64,000 nt of DNA, from positions 1-64,000 of the forward strand of contig CAJUPI010000008.1 of NCBI GenBank assembly GCA_910588125.1, in the 5' to 3' direction. Below the pieces are notes generated by a model that saw only the letters and a list, made by a program, of their open reading frames with translations, was not told the DNA's origin and searched no databases. The position numbers and the translations under genes were made by a program. This DNA comes from an uncultured Lachnospiraceae bacterium (GTDB lineage Bacteria > Bacillota > Clostridia > Lachnospirales > Lachnospiraceae). Positions 1-9,268 of this stretch are shown here, piece by piece; the stretch's first letter is position 1; the number at the start of each line of letters is the position of its first letter.

Positions 1-68
1 CCTGCAATTCATTCATAAATTTTCATTTTAGGTCTTGACTTTTAATAGTTAGACTTTCTATTATCCTT

Positions 69-1334
69 TTACATTAACACATTCGGCAAAAATGTTACCA
101 GAGCCGGACAAAACGTTACAATCAAAAGTGCAATCAGATTCATAGCCAGAAATGGAATCATTGCCCTTGTGATCTCCTCAAAACTCTTGCTGCTGACCCC
201 GGTCAAGGTAAAGAGCACCATTCCTACCGGCGGAGTCAGCATACCAATTGTGATATTCAGAATCATGATAACCCCGAAATGAAGCGGATCGATTCCCACT
301 GCCGTAATCACCGGCATCAGGATCGGCACCAGAATCACCAGCGCTGACAACGATTCCATCAGCATTCCCACAATCAGAAGAAATACATTAATCAAAATCA
401 ATGCCATATATTTGTTCGTAATCACGCTTAAAAACAGTTCCGCCAATTTTTGCGGCATTTGTGCGGTAGTGATGATATAGCCAAAAGAATTCGCGCAGCT
501 CACGATAAACAAAACCCCCATGGTTAATACCACGGAATCATCTAAAATTTCCGGAATATCCTTCAGCCTTAAATCCCTGGTAAAAAATCCTAAAATGACT
601 GCATAGACCACTGCTACCACGGAAGCCTCTGTCGGCGTGCAAAATCCAAGAGTAATGCCTCCCAATATGATCACCGGTGTCAGCAAAGCGGGAAAAGACT
701 GGATAAAAGAGCGTCCCAATTCTCCTATCTTGGGAAATGGTGTCCTCGGATAATTCCGTTTCTTACTGACAATATAGACATATATCATCAGTGTCAGGGC
801 CATCACCAGTCCAGGAAGAATTCCTCCAATAAACATTTTTCCAATGGAGACACCACTGGCAACTGCAAATACAACTGCAGAAATGCTGGGCGGAATGATT
901 GGTCCGATGCAGGAGGAAGCACCAGTGACGGCAACTGCAAATTCTTCATCATATCCGGCATCCTTCATAGCTTTAATTTCAATAGCTCCTAGCCCGCCGG
1001 CATCCGCCACAGCCGAACCGGACATTCCGGCAAAAATAACCGAGGCCACTACATTGGCATGCCCCAGGCCTCCTGGAATCCATCCCACCAGCTTTTCACA
1101 AAACCCGAAAATCCGATCCGTGACACCTCCGCGATTCATAATATTTCCTGCTAAGATAAAGAATCCTAATGCTAACAAGGTAAAGGAGCTGGAGCCGGCT
1201 ACTGCCCGGGAAAGAAGCATATTGATACTCTCTCCATTCACCAGAGAATAGATCATCGCGCTGCATATCATGCAGAATGCCACCGGCATTTTCATAAGCA
1301 AAAATCCGAAAAATAAAATGAACAGCAATGCCAT
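69..1334 (-). CDS. dctM: TRAP transporter large permease (DctM)
   Basis: A 421-residue, almost entirely hydrophobic protein of the DctM family, the main membrane subunit of a tripartite ATP-independent periplasmic transporter that uses an ion gradient to import organic acids. Many membrane segments are visible from the first residues on. A conserved GPIIPPS-type loop lies near residue 148 and a second glycine/proline loop (GMLTPPVGMVLF) near residue 367. Length is normal for the family. It follows dctQ by three bases and ends the dctP-dctQ-dctM operon. The substrate cannot be read from the sequence; a C4-dicarboxylate or sugar acid is usual for the family. Confidence 0.95.
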   Translation of the reverse strand: MALLFILFFGFLLMKMPVAFCMICSAMIYSLVNGESINMLLSRAVAGSSSFTLLALGFFILAGNIMNRGGVTDRIFGFCEKLVGWIPGGLGHANVVASVIFAGMSGSAVADAGGLGAIEIKAMKDAGYDEEFAVAVTGASSCIGPIIPPSISAVVFAVASGVSIGKMFIGGILPGLVMALTLMIYVYIVSKKRNYPRTPFPKIGELGRSFIQSFPALLTPVIILGGITLGFCTPTEASVVAVVYAVILGFFTRDLRLKDIPEILDDSVVLTMGVLFIVSCANSFGYIITTAQMPQKLAELFLSVITNKYMALILINVFLLIVGMLMESLSALVILVPILMPVITAVGIDPLHFGVIMILNITIGMLTPPVGMVLFTLTGVSSKSFEEITRAMIPFLAMNLIALLIVTFCPALVTFLPNVLM

Positions 1335-1337
1335 CGT

Positions 1338-1829
1338 CTATTTTCCCCCTTTCCTGCTTGTGATAATATCCGAAAAAACACGTATCAATCGGACCAGCAC
1401 ATATGCCATGGCAATCAAAAATCCTATGGGAATAAAAATGTAAAAGTAACTCTTTTTCATCCATGAAACCGTGCCGAAGGCAATATTTTGGTTTGCCGTA
1501 TATTGAAATCCGATTCGGGTCAAATGATACAGGCAAAACAACATTACCGAATTGGTAATCACATCAAAAATCCACTGAACCTGTCGCGGCATACGATCGT
1601 ACAGCAAGGACAATTCCGTATGCTGGCCTTTGTGAAAGCAATATCCGATTCCCAGAAACGCTATCGTTCCCTGCATCATGGTCGTCACCTCGTCCGTCCA
1701 GATCAACGGTCTGTTGAAGAGATACCGCATTGTCACATGACAGGTAAGAATGGCAAGCATTACAAACATAATCAGGGAAAATACCCTCTTTTCTGCTTTT
1801 AAAAGCATCTGCTCTAATTTTTGCAACAT
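1338..1829 (-). CDS. dctQ: TRAP transporter small permease (DctQ)
   Basis: A 163-residue protein with four predicted membrane segments, matching the small permease subunit that couples the extracellular solute-binding protein to DctM. The sequence RYLFNRPLIWTDEVT near residue 35 is the recognisable DctQ signature (an aromatic/Asn-rich turn followed by W-x-(D/E)-E). An SD-like GGAAAGAGGAA lies a few bases before the ATG. It sits between dctP (53-base gap) and dctM (3-base gap), so the three are very probably co-transcribed and form one transporter. Confidence 0.93.
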   Translation of the reverse strand: MLQKLEQMLLKAEKRVFSLIMFVMLAILTCHVTMRYLFNRPLIWTDEVTTMMQGTIAFLGIGYCFHKGQHTELSLLYDRMPRQVQWIFDVITNSVMLFCLYHLTRIGFQYTANQNIAFGTVSWMKKSYFYIFIPIGFLIAMAYVLVRLIRVFSDIITSRKGGK

Positions 1830-1882
1830 GATATTCCTCTTTCCTTTTATCCGTGAACCGATTTTGCATTCCGGCTTTTCGT

Positions 1883-2941
1883 TTACTGAATCGACTGGAT
1901 GTCTTCATACATACCTTCCAGCCAGTCATCTGCAAATTTCTCATACATTGGCTTCATCATCTCAGCAAAAGCCGCCTTATCTGTTTCAACAATTTCCAAA
2001 TGTGTGCTCAATTCCTGGATTGCTGCATCTTCTTGCTCGATAGCCTGTTCATTATGCTGACTGGCTGCTTCCTCTGCTGCCTCTGTCAAAACTGCCAGCT
2101 GCTTCTCATTGAGCTTCTGCTTACATGCATCACTCATAAAAATATTCATCATCTGATATTGATGATCCGTAAGATTCAAATAATCCTGTACTTCATAAAA
2201 TTTCATTGCCAGAATGGACATCGGAGGATTCTCTTGTCCGTCTGCCACCCCCTGCTGCAAAGCCAGATAAGTCTCATTATAAGCTACCGGCGTCGGTGTC
2301 CCGCCAAGCGCCTCAATTGCTGCAATCGGCAGTGGCTCATTTGCTGCCCGCATTTTCAAACCCTTAAAATCTTCCGGACTGGTCAGCGGTTTTTTCGATG
2401 TTGTCATTTCACGTGCTCCATAATATACCGGCGCAAGGATATGCACATGACAATTTTCTGCCAATCCTTCCTTCAATTGTTCAAAACAATCACTTTCGTA
2501 AAATTTAAACAGATGATCCTGATCGCGAAACATATAAAATGCCTCGATAATAGAAAATGGTTTATATCTCTGAGTATATTGCCCGGTAGAAGCAATATAA
2601 AAATCAACGTCCCCCGTCGAACAGGCATCCGCCATCTCTGCACTGGTTCCCATCGTCTCTCCCGGAAATATATCGATCTGTATCGCTCCCTCGGATTTTT
2701 CCGACACGAGCCTGGCAAAATTTTCTGCTGTTGCGTGAATCAAATGCTCCGGAGACTGCGAATGGGCCAGTCGCAAGGTAATCTTTTCTCCTGCCGCAGC
2801 ACTGGCTTCTCCTTCCTGCTTTTTCTCGTTCTCTGACGCTGCCGCAGTTTCCGGCACTTTTTTTCCTGAACATGCAGTCAAAGAAAAAACGATTGCTGCC
2901 AAAGTTGTCATTGTCAGTATTTTAGTAAAATCCTTTCTCAT
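1883..2941 (-). CDS. dctP: TRAP transporter solute-binding lipoprotein (DctP)
   Basis: A DctP-family extracytoplasmic binding protein that captures the substrate for the adjacent DctQM permease. I chose the ATG at 2941 (352 residues) because it follows AAGGAGG with proper spacing and opens a lipoprotein signal peptide (MRKDF..., lipobox LTAC near residue 24). The longer open frame upstream lacks a signal. The mature protein has family hallmarks: LRLAHSQSPEHLIHATAENF near its start, KGLKMRAANEPLPIAAIEALGG (the usual carboxylate-binding Arg region) and YLALQQGVADGQENPP. First gene of the operon; its promoter and a candidate GntR operator lie just upstream. Confidence 0.95.
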   Translation of the reverse strand: MRKDFTKILTMTTLAAIVFSLTACSGKKVPETAAASENEKKQEGEASAAAGEKITLRLAHSQSPEHLIHATAENFARLVSEKSEGAIQIDIFPGETMGTSAEMADACSTGDVDFYIASTGQYTQRYKPFSIIEAFYMFRDQDHLFKFYESDCFEQLKEGLAENCHVHILAPVYYGAREMTTSKKPLTSPEDFKGLKMRAANEPLPIAAIEALGGTPTPVAYNETYLALQQGVADGQENPPMSILAMKFYEVQDYLNLTDHQYQMMNIFMSDACKQKLNEKQLAVLTEAAEEAASQHNEQAIEQEDAAIQELSTHLEIVETDKAAFAEMMKPMYEKFADDWLEGMYEDIQSIQ

Positions 2942-2988
2942 AGTTGCCTCCTTTTCTCTTGCATACATTATATGTTTTTGTAATGTAA

Positions 2989-3021
2989 TTGAAGTATACA
3001 ATAATTTTATCAATATTACAA
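2989..3021 (-). promoter_or_regulatory. dctPQM promoter with overlapping GntR operator
   Basis: On the minus strand, -35 TTGTAA (3016-3021) and -10 TATACT (2993-2998) are 17 bases apart. The 13-base site TTGTATACTTCAA (2989-3001) covers the -10 element. It differs by one base from a site in front of the divergent gntR gene, so repression by that GntR protein is the simplest reading. Confidence 0.55.
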
Positions 3022-3136
3022 TTCATACTTCTCACATAATTACGATTTATCTTTTGTGCATTTTGTATAATTATCTTTCCTTTTTTTAACGATATCTTCC
3101 CAAAAATGATTATTTCCCAACATGCTTTCTTTTTTC

Positions 3137-3180
3137 TTGATTTTTCTCTTTTCATGATATATACTTTTTGTATACTACAA
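3137..3180 (+). promoter_or_regulatory. gntR promoter and GntR operator
   Basis: -35 TTGATT (3137-3142), 17-base spacer, -10 TATACT (3160-3165). The site TTGTATACTACAA (3168-3180), with perfect 5-base arms TTGTA/TACAA, lies across the expected transcription start. This placement suggests negative autoregulation. Confidence 0.55.
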
Positions 3181-3216
3181 TTCTTAAAAATTCAATGATA
3201 AAGGCTGGTATCCCAT

Positions 3217-3921
3217 ATGAAAACCACAGGTATTTCGAATCGCAATCTAAAAAATCACACCTATAACATTCTTAAAGACCGCCTGGTCAATTGCATCTAT
3301 CCTCCCGGTATGCTGCTTAATGAAGCCCAGCTTGCTATTGATCTGGAGACAAGCCGCACGCCTGTACGGGAAGCAATCAGCCGTCTTGAAATGGAAGGAT
3401 TTGTAAAAATTATCCCCAAGAAGGGGATCTATGTGACAGATATCCTTCTCAGTGATGTTATGCAGATTTTTCAGACTCGGATTGAAATTGAACCGATCAC
3501 CCTTAGAATGGCTGCTCCTCATCTTCCTATAGAGGAACTCCATACCTTTTGTCAAAAATTTTCCGAACCGGTTACTGATATTCAAAACAGCTTCCGGCTT
3601 GACACGGCGATGCATCTGTTTATTATTGAACACTGTGGCAACCGCTATCTGATCGATATGATGAGAAGAGTTTTTGAAGAAAACACCCGTATTATTATTT
3701 CCAGCAAACAAAATCAAATTCAAATTCACGATGCAAAACAGGAACATCTTGAAATTTTAAATCAGTTAATTCAAAAGAATTATCCGGAAGCAGAAAAAAC
3801 CATGCGACGTCACATTGAAGCCTGCCGCATGGCTGCACTGGACTTTTTCTATGGTGTTCATGCCTATATTCCAGCTGAGGATTGTACTTACAAGAAGGAA
3901 TTAAAAAAGCTTTTTCACTGA
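3217..3921 (+). CDS. GntR family regulator, FCD (FadR-like) subfamily
   Basis: A 234-residue DNA-binding repressor or activator. Residues about 12-75 form the winged helix-turn-helix (LNEAQLAIDLETSRTPVREA is the diagnostic recognition region). The rest is an all-helical FCD effector domain with candidate metal ligands in LDTAMH, EHLEIL and RRHIEA. It is divergent from the dctPQM operon across a 275-base gap holding two near-identical 13-base sites, so it most likely senses the transported acid or a product of it. No catabolic enzyme genes accompany it inside the window. The effector is unknown. Confidence 0.92.
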   Translation: MKTTGISNRNLKNHTYNILKDRLVNCIYPPGMLLNEAQLAIDLETSRTPVREAISRLEMEGFVKIIPKKGIYVTDILLSDVMQIFQTRIEIEPITLRMAAPHLPIEELHTFCQKFSEPVTDIQNSFRLDTAMHLFIIEHCGNRYLIDMMRRVFEENTRIIISSKQNQIQIHDAKQEHLEILNQLIQKNYPEAEKTMRRHIEACRMAALDFFYGVHAYIPAEDCTYKKELKKLFH

Positions 3922-3927
3922 CAATAT

Positions 3928-3981
3928 AAAAACAGGTTCATCTATCTTCGTCCGATATCGGCATGACAGACAACCTGTTTT
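3928..3981. terminator. Bidirectional terminator between gntR and recG
   Basis: Arms AAAAACAGGTT (3928-3938) and AACCTGTTTT (3972-3981) pair around a loop that itself contains the palindrome CCGATATCGG. T-rich tracts leave both sides, suiting the two convergent genes. Confidence 0.6.
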
Positions 3982-3983
3982 GC

Positions 3984-6044
3984 TCACAAATTCAATTTTT
4001 CATAGCTTTTTCCCAGATACTCTTCCAGCCGCTCGCCCAACGCCCGATGTTCTTCTCTCTCCAGCGCCGGGTCTTCCTCCAGGAGCTGGTTTACCTCCTC
4101 TGAGACATTTTTCAGAAGATTGGCATCCGTGAAAATATCCGCCAGTTTAAACTCCATTTCCCCGCTTTGTCGCAGGCCAAAAAGATCCCCTGGCCCCCGC
4201 AGCTTCAAATCTTCTGAAGCGATATAAAATCCGTCATTCGAGCGATTAAGAATGTCCAGGCGCCTGCGGGTATCCTCTTCCTTTGAAGCATCTACCATAA
4301 TACAGTAGGACTGATGGCTTCCCCGTCCCACACGCCCCCGCAGCTGATGAAGCTGCGCCAGGCCAAAACGCTCCGCATTCTCGATCATCATCACTGTGGC
4401 ATTGGGCACATTGACGCCGACCTCCACCACTGTGGTAGATACCAACACCTTTATTTCTCCGGCAGCAAACCGCTCCATGATGAAATTTTTTTCCTTTGGT
4501 TTCATCTTTCCGTGAAGGTATTCTACCGTAATTTCAGGAGACATTTTTTTTCGCAAAAGCCTGGTATAATCCAGAACGTTTTCCGCATCAATCATCTCGC
4601 TCTCTTCTACCATCGGGCAAATCACATATGCCTGCCGCCCGGCGGCGATCTCTTTTTCCAAAAAACGATAGGCCCGCTCCCGGTATCCGGTATCCACCAC
4701 ACAGTTTTTGATCGGCAGACGATTGGCCGGCATTTCATCAACCACGGAAATATCCAGATCCCCATACAATATAATCGCCAGCGTCCGCGGGATCGGAGTG
4801 GCGCTCATCACCAAAATATGAGGCTGGCTAACTCCCTTCTGCCCCAATGCTTCCCGCTGTCCCACGCCAAACCGGTGCTGCTCGTCGGTAATTACCAGTG
4901 CCAGCTTATCATATACCACCTTTTCCTGGATCAGTGCATGGGTTCCCACAATGATATCCACATCATGACCGGCGATCCGCTCATAGGCAATCCGCTTTTC
5001 CTTCGCCGTCATGGAGCCTGTCACCAATATCACCTTTTTGGGTATTCCATGAGTCGCGAAAAGCTCCTGAATTGACTCAAAATGCTGTCTGGCCAGGACC
5101 TCTGTCGGCACCATCAATGCCCCCTGATATCCGTGATACGCTGCCTGCAAAAGAGCAAATACGGCCAGGATTGTCTTCCCCGATCCGACATCTCCCTGGA
5201 TCAGCCGGTTCATCACGCTCCCGCTTGCCAGATCGTTTTCTATCTCTGCCAATACTTTTTGCTGCGCTGTTGTCAATGCATAAGGCAGTTTGTTCTGCAG
5301 ATCAAGCAGCTCTTTCACCGGCTTTATCGGATAATTGCTTTTTATGTCCTGCCGCTTTTCCCTCAGGCGTCTCACTGCCAGCAGAAAGAAGAGAAATTCA
5401 TCAAACACCAGCCGTTTCCGTGCCGCCAGCATTTCCTTTTGATCCGAAGGAAAATGGATGTGCTCCAAAGCATAATTATATTCCGCCAGCTCATATTTTT
5501 TGCGCAGCTCTGCCGGCAGGTATTCCCGTTCTAATTGTCTCTGTTCCAGCGCCTGTGCCACTGCCTTTATAATCGCTTTATTTCCCAGCCCTTTGGTCTG
5601 TCCGTAGATTGGTTGCAGAGAAAGCAGCTTCTCTTCATAGGCTTCTCTGGTATAGATTGCCGGTTGCTCCATGGACATGCGATTGCCCTTTTTTATCACC
5701 CGGCCCCGAAATACCAACACCTGGCCCATCTGTAAGGTCGTTCGCAAATATGGCATATTGAACCAGGTTAATTGCAGGCTACCCGTCAAATCCTTTGCCA
5801 CTGTCACAATCACCTGCATATTTTGGAACCGGCGTACGGTTGCTGTCTTTAACAGCTGGCCGCAGATCGCATAGACACCACCCTCCCGCACCTGGCCGAT
5901 GGCAACCGGCGGTTCATAAGTATCATAGGCCCGCGGATAATTGTGAAGCAAATCCTCCACTGTCTCTACTCCCAAACGCCGAAAAAGCTCACCCGTTTTT
6001 TCTCCGATTCCCTTCAAGCATGTTACTGGATCCCGATTTATCAT
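3984..6044 (-). CDS. recG: ATP-dependent DNA helicase RecG
   Basis: A 686-residue RecG, the helicase that reverses stalled forks and branch-migrates Holliday junctions. The N-terminal part (about 1-230) carries the helix-hairpin-helix-like start and the wedge OB fold. The superfamily 2 core follows: Walker A GDVGSGKT (284-291), DEQH box (387-390), motif III MSATPIPRTLA, and late motif HQLRGRVGRG. The C-terminal RecG stretch SNDGFYIASEDLKLRGPGD is intact. Full length and no internal damage. It follows fakA by 114 bases, as in other Firmicutes where the asp23-fakA-recG block is common. Confidence 0.98.
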   Translation of the reverse strand: MINRDPVTCLKGIGEKTGELFRRLGVETVEDLLHNYPRAYDTYEPPVAIGQVREGGVYAICGQLLKTATVRRFQNMQVIVTVAKDLTGSLQLTWFNMPYLRTTLQMGQVLVFRGRVIKKGNRMSMEQPAIYTREAYEEKLLSLQPIYGQTKGLGNKAIIKAVAQALEQRQLEREYLPAELRKKYELAEYNYALEHIHFPSDQKEMLAARKRLVFDEFLFFLLAVRRLREKRQDIKSNYPIKPVKELLDLQNKLPYALTTAQQKVLAEIENDLASGSVMNRLIQGDVGSGKTILAVFALLQAAYHGYQGALMVPTEVLARQHFESIQELFATHGIPKKVILVTGSMTAKEKRIAYERIAGHDVDIIVGTHALIQEKVVYDKLALVITDEQHRFGVGQREALGQKGVSQPHILVMSATPIPRTLAIILYGDLDISVVDEMPANRLPIKNCVVDTGYRERAYRFLEKEIAAGRQAYVICPMVEESEMIDAENVLDYTRLLRKKMSPEITVEYLHGKMKPKEKNFIMERFAAGEIKVLVSTTVVEVGVNVPNATVMMIENAERFGLAQLHQLRGRVGRGSHQSYCIMVDASKEEDTRRRLDILNRSNDGFYIASEDLKLRGPGDLFGLRQSGEMEFKLADIFTDANLLKNVSEEVNQLLEEDPALEREEHRALGERLEEYLGKSYEKLNL

Positions 6045-6158
6045 CCCGCTTCTTCCTCCAAGGCTGAATATATCAGGGCCTGTTTTGCGGCATCTCCTCT
6101 GCTTTTCTTTGTTTCTTTCCCACAGCCGAACAACTTTCCAGCCACTGTTATCTCATCC

Positions 6159-7898
6159 TTACTCCACAGACATCAAATAATAATAGATCGGCTGGCCGCC
6201 ATCGTGCAATTCTATCTCACAATCCGGACATGCCTCTTGTGCCATGGCAAAAACCCGTTCCGCTTCCTCCGGCTTTACATCACTGCCATAATAAATGCTA
6301 ATCAGCTCCGAATCATCGTCAACCATCGCCTTTAACGTATCGATTGCCGTCCGCTCAATGCTGGCTCCCACGGCCAGCATTCCCTGATCGCCGATACCCA
6401 TAATATCTCCCTGATGGATCTCCATGCCGTCGATCTGTGTGCTGCGCACGGCATACGTAATCTGGCCGGTCTTTATGCGCCCCATCTCTTCTGTCATGGT
6501 TTTCAAATTCTCCTCAACAGAAAGCTCCGGAATAAAATTGATCAATGCCGTGATCCCCTGGGGAACCGTCTTCGACGGCACTACAATAATTTCTTTATCC
6601 TCCACCAGATATTTTGCCTGCTCCGCCGCCAAAATGATATTCTTATTATTTGGCAGAATAAAAATCCGATCGGCATGGACCTGCGCCACTGCGTTCAGCA
6701 TATCTTCTGTGCTGGGATTCATTGTCTGTCCGCCTTCTATCAGATAATCAGCGCCGATTCCCCGAAAAATCTCTCCCATCCCCTCTCCGATGGACACGGC
6801 GATAAAACCGTATGGCTTGGGGGATTCTTGATCTTTTTCCGCCGCCGCTTCCTTACGCGGCGCATTTTCCTTTGCCTGGGCAGCTGCTTTTTGTTCCTTT
6901 GCCAGCTTCTCTGAATTCTGAATCAGCCTTTCCTGATGCTCCTCCCGCATATTGTCAATCTTCATCCGCGAAAGGGAGCCAAAAGTCAGCGCACGCTGAA
7001 TCGCAAGCCCCGGATCGTTGGTATGCACGTGAACCTTTACCACATCGTCGTCAGAAACTACCACCAAAGAATCGCCAATCGATTCCAGATAAGCCTTAAA
7101 TTCCTGTTCTTTTTTGTCATCGTACGCGTTCTCTATATTGATGATAAATTCGGTACAGTAGCCATAACGGATATCCGAGGTATCCAGCTCCGATACGTCC
7201 ACGTCTTCCGGCATTGCCTGGCTTCCGGCGCCCATACTGTCAGGAGCTTTCTCTGCCTGCTTTGCCGACCAGTCAACGGTCTTCCCCAGAAGGCCCTCCA
7301 GGGCACCTTTTACCACCTGCATCAGGCCCTGGCCGCCGGAATCCACCACCCCGGCCTGCTTTAGCACTGGCAGCATCTCCGGCGTCTGGCTCAAAATCAG
7401 ATCTCCATATGCGATGACCTCCCTGGCAAACTCCTCTACATCTACGGTCTTCTCCGCCATCTCCACGGCTTTGTCCGCCATGCCCTTCGCCACCGTAAGG
7501 ATTGTACCCTCTTTCGGCTTCATGACCGCCTTATACGCGGTCTCCGTGCCGCGCACAAAAGCGCGGGAAAGCGCTGGTACATCCACGGTATTCTGTGTCT
7601 TGATCTCCTTGGTAAATCCCCGGAACAGCTGAGATAAAATAACACCGGAATTTCCTCTCGCTCCCCGCAGAGAGCCGGAAGAAATCGCCCTGGCCAGTGT
7701 CTCCATCGTCGGTTTCTCCAGCGCCGCCACCTCTTTAGCCGCCGCCATGATGGTCATCGTCATATTTGTCCCCGTATCTCCGTCCGGAACCGGAAATACA
7801 TTCAGTTCGTTAATCCACTCCTTTTTCGCTTCCAATCCCTGAGCGCCCGCCAAGAATGCCTGTTTCATCAGCGGGGCATCAATTTCTCGTATATTCAC
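6159..7898 (-). CDS. fakA: Fatty acid kinase subunit FakA (DhaL/DAK2 domain, YloV)
   Basis: A 579-residue protein of the YloV/FakA family. FakA binds ATP and phosphorylates fatty acids presented by a DegV-type FakB partner, feeding exogenous fatty acids into phospholipids. The N-terminal DhaL nucleotide-binding motif is clear (PDGDTGTNM, residues 38-46, with RGARGNSGVILSQ further on). The middle has a hydrophilic Ala/Glu/Lys-rich spacer near residues 333-360, then the FakA C-terminal domain. The start is GTG, 4 bases beyond GGAGGACCTACC. It lies 13 bases after the Asp23 gene. No fakB gene is present in the window. Confidence 0.93.
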   Translation of the reverse strand: MNIREIDAPLMKQAFLAGAQGLEAKKEWINELNVFPVPDGDTGTNMTMTIMAAAKEVAALEKPTMETLARAISSGSLRGARGNSGVILSQLFRGFTKEIKTQNTVDVPALSRAFVRGTETAYKAVMKPKEGTILTVAKGMADKAVEMAEKTVDVEEFAREVIAYGDLILSQTPEMLPVLKQAGVVDSGGQGLMQVVKGALEGLLGKTVDWSAKQAEKAPDSMGAGSQAMPEDVDVSELDTSDIRYGYCTEFIINIENAYDDKKEQEFKAYLESIGDSLVVVSDDDVVKVHVHTNDPGLAIQRALTFGSLSRMKIDNMREEHQERLIQNSEKLAKEQKAAAQAKENAPRKEAAAEKDQESPKPYGFIAVSIGEGMGEIFRGIGADYLIEGGQTMNPSTEDMLNAVAQVHADRIFILPNNKNIILAAEQAKYLVEDKEIIVVPSKTVPQGITALINFIPELSVEENLKTMTEEMGRIKTGQITYAVRSTQIDGMEIHQGDIMGIGDQGMLAVGASIERTAIDTLKAMVDDDSELISIYYGSDVKPEEAERVFAMAQEACPDCEIELHDGGQPIYYYLMSVE

Positions 7899-7911
7899 CG
7901 GTAGGTCCTCC

Positions 7912-8268
7912 TTAATCTATCACTCGTACACCTTCTACATAGATATTGATACTGTCAACATCCATGCCGGTGAATTCTTCTACTTTGTATTTTACATTGG
8001 CAATCAAATTATCCGCTACGGCGCAAATACTGACGCCATAGGCCACAATGACATGAAACTCCAGACTGATATGGCTGTCTTCCACCTTGACGTGGATTCC
8101 CTTAGTCAGACTTTCTCTCTTTAAAAGCTTAACCAGGCCATCCTTCATACTGACGGCTGCCATACCGACAATTCCAAAACATTCCACCGCCGTCATTCCG
8201 GCATACAGAGCAATCACCTCAGAGCTGATACGAATTTCCCCCAGCTTATTATTGATGCGTCCTTTCAT
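7912..8268 (-). CDS. Asp23/Gls24 family protein (YloU)
   Basis: A 118-residue Asp23/Gls24 (DUF322) protein. The open frame runs further upstream, but the ATG at 8268 is preceded by GGAGGGG and begins the conserved start MKGRINNKLGEIRIS. Segments GEIRISSEVIALYAG and HVKVEDSHISLEFHVIVAYG are typical. Family members are cytoplasmic or membrane-anchored proteins linked to envelope homeostasis; the biochemical role is not settled. It is the promoter-proximal gene ahead of fakA, an arrangement shared with Bacillus yloU-yloV. Confidence 0.92.
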   Translation of the reverse strand: MKGRINNKLGEIRISSEVIALYAGMTAVECFGIVGMAAVSMKDGLVKLLKRESLTKGIHVKVEDSHISLEFHVIVAYGVSICAVADNLIANVKYKVEEFTGMDVDSINIYVEGVRVID

Positions 8269-8345
8269 GAAACCCCTCCATTCGCATTTGCTTATACACA
8301 CAACTGTTCTATTCTCTCGACAGCTTTGTTTTTCTCATTATTTTC

Positions 8346-8373
8346 ATTATACCATTTTTCCCGGAAACCACAA
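8346..8373 (-). promoter_or_regulatory. Promoter of the asp23-fakA operon
   Basis: Minus strand -35 TTGTGG (8368-8373) and perfect -10 TATAAT (8346-8351), 16-base spacer, about 80 bases before the Asp23 start. Confidence 0.55.
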
Positions 8374-8474
8374 CCGGAATTTTTTTCACCTGTGCTTTAT
8401 GCGGCAGCAATCATTTTCCTTATGCCCGTAGTTCGCATCACTCCGGAAGGTTTTATTTTACATTACAGGACGCA

Positions 8475-8552
8475 ATTTTTTAAATAAAGCGAAAAAAGAG
8501 CGTCTACGCCGCTACGCATAAACGCTTCTCTTCTCATAGTACTTTATTTAAA
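8475..8552 (-). terminator. Terminator of the amino-acid ABC operon
   Basis: The core hairpin has AAGCGT/ACGCTC arms and a TTTTTTCGC tract on the minus strand (8491-8531). An outer pair, TTTTTAAATAAAG (from about 8475) with CTTTATTTAAAAA (to 8552), encloses it. The right outer arm lies inside the last codons of the ATPase gene. Confidence 0.65.
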
Positions 8553-9268
8553 AAGCTGATCGTCCTCTCTTCTTTTGGATTCCCAAAAAGCTCCTCGGGC
8601 GTCCCTTCCTCGACAATGTAGCCGTCATCCATGAAAATCACCCGGTCTGCCACCTCCCTGGCAAACCCCATCTCATGCGTCACCACTACCATGGTCATCC
8701 CGTCCGCCGCCAGCTGTTTCATCACCTCCAGCACTTCCCCCACCATCTCTGGGTCCAGGGCACTAGTCGGCTCGTCAAAAAGCATGATATCCGGATTCAT
8801 CGCCAATGCTCTGGCAATCGCCACGCGCTGCTTCTGTCCGCCTGAGAGTTGCCCTGGATAGGAATCCGCCTTATCCGCAAGTCCCACCCGTTCCAAAAGC
8901 TCAATCGCTTTCTTCGACGCGCTGGCTTTATCCATCTTTTTCAGCTCCACCGGCGCCAGTGTGATATTCTCCCGCACCGTCAGATGGGGAAACAGGTTGA
9001 AATGCTGGAATACCATACCGATATTCTCCCGCACCCGGTTGATATTGATATTGGGATCGGAAATCGGATGGCCATCCACATTGACCTCGCCAGCCGTAAT
9101 CTTCTCCAACCGGTTCAGGCATCGCAGGAAAGTACTCTTGCCCGAACCGGATGGCCCGATGAGGCAGACCACTTCACCTTCCTCCACCTCCAGGCTGATT
9201 CTTTTGAGCACTTCCAGCTGACCGAAATTTTTTTTTAAATTCTTTACAAGAATCTTTTTATTTTCCAT
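8534..9268 (-). CDS. Polar amino-acid ABC transporter, ATP-binding protein
   Basis: A 244-residue ATPase of the GlnQ/HisP family that powers amino-acid import. Walker [10 protein letters not shown] (residues 38-46), Q loop in [14 protein letters not shown], signature [15 protein letters not shown], Walker [15 protein letters not shown] and the switch histidine in VVTHEMGFA are all present. It overlaps the permease gene by 11 bases, so the two are translationally coupled. Together with the upstream permease and binding lipoprotein it forms a complete importer. The exact amino acid cannot be read; glutamine, cystine or another polar residue would all be reasonable. Confidence 0.96.
   Translation of the reverse strand: MENKKILVKNLKKNFGQLEVLKRISLEVEEGEVVCLIGPSGSGKSTFLRCLNRLEKITAGEVNVDGHPISDPNININRVRENIGMVFQHFNLFPHLTVRENITLAPVELKKMDKASASKKAIELLERVGLADKADSYPGQLSGGQKQRVAIARALAMNPDIMLFDEPTSALDPEMVGEVLEVMKQLAADGMTMVVVTHEMGFAREVADRVIFMDDGYIVEEGTPEELFGNPKEERTISFLNKVL

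Noticed and set aside
1853-2836. 327-residue plus-strand frame opposite dctP
   Set aside because: Cys/Leu/Phe-rich mirror of the dctP gene without a ribosome binding site.
4314-5075. 253-residue plus-strand frame opposite recG
   Set aside because: Shadow of recG with His-rich, non-protein-like composition and no start signals.
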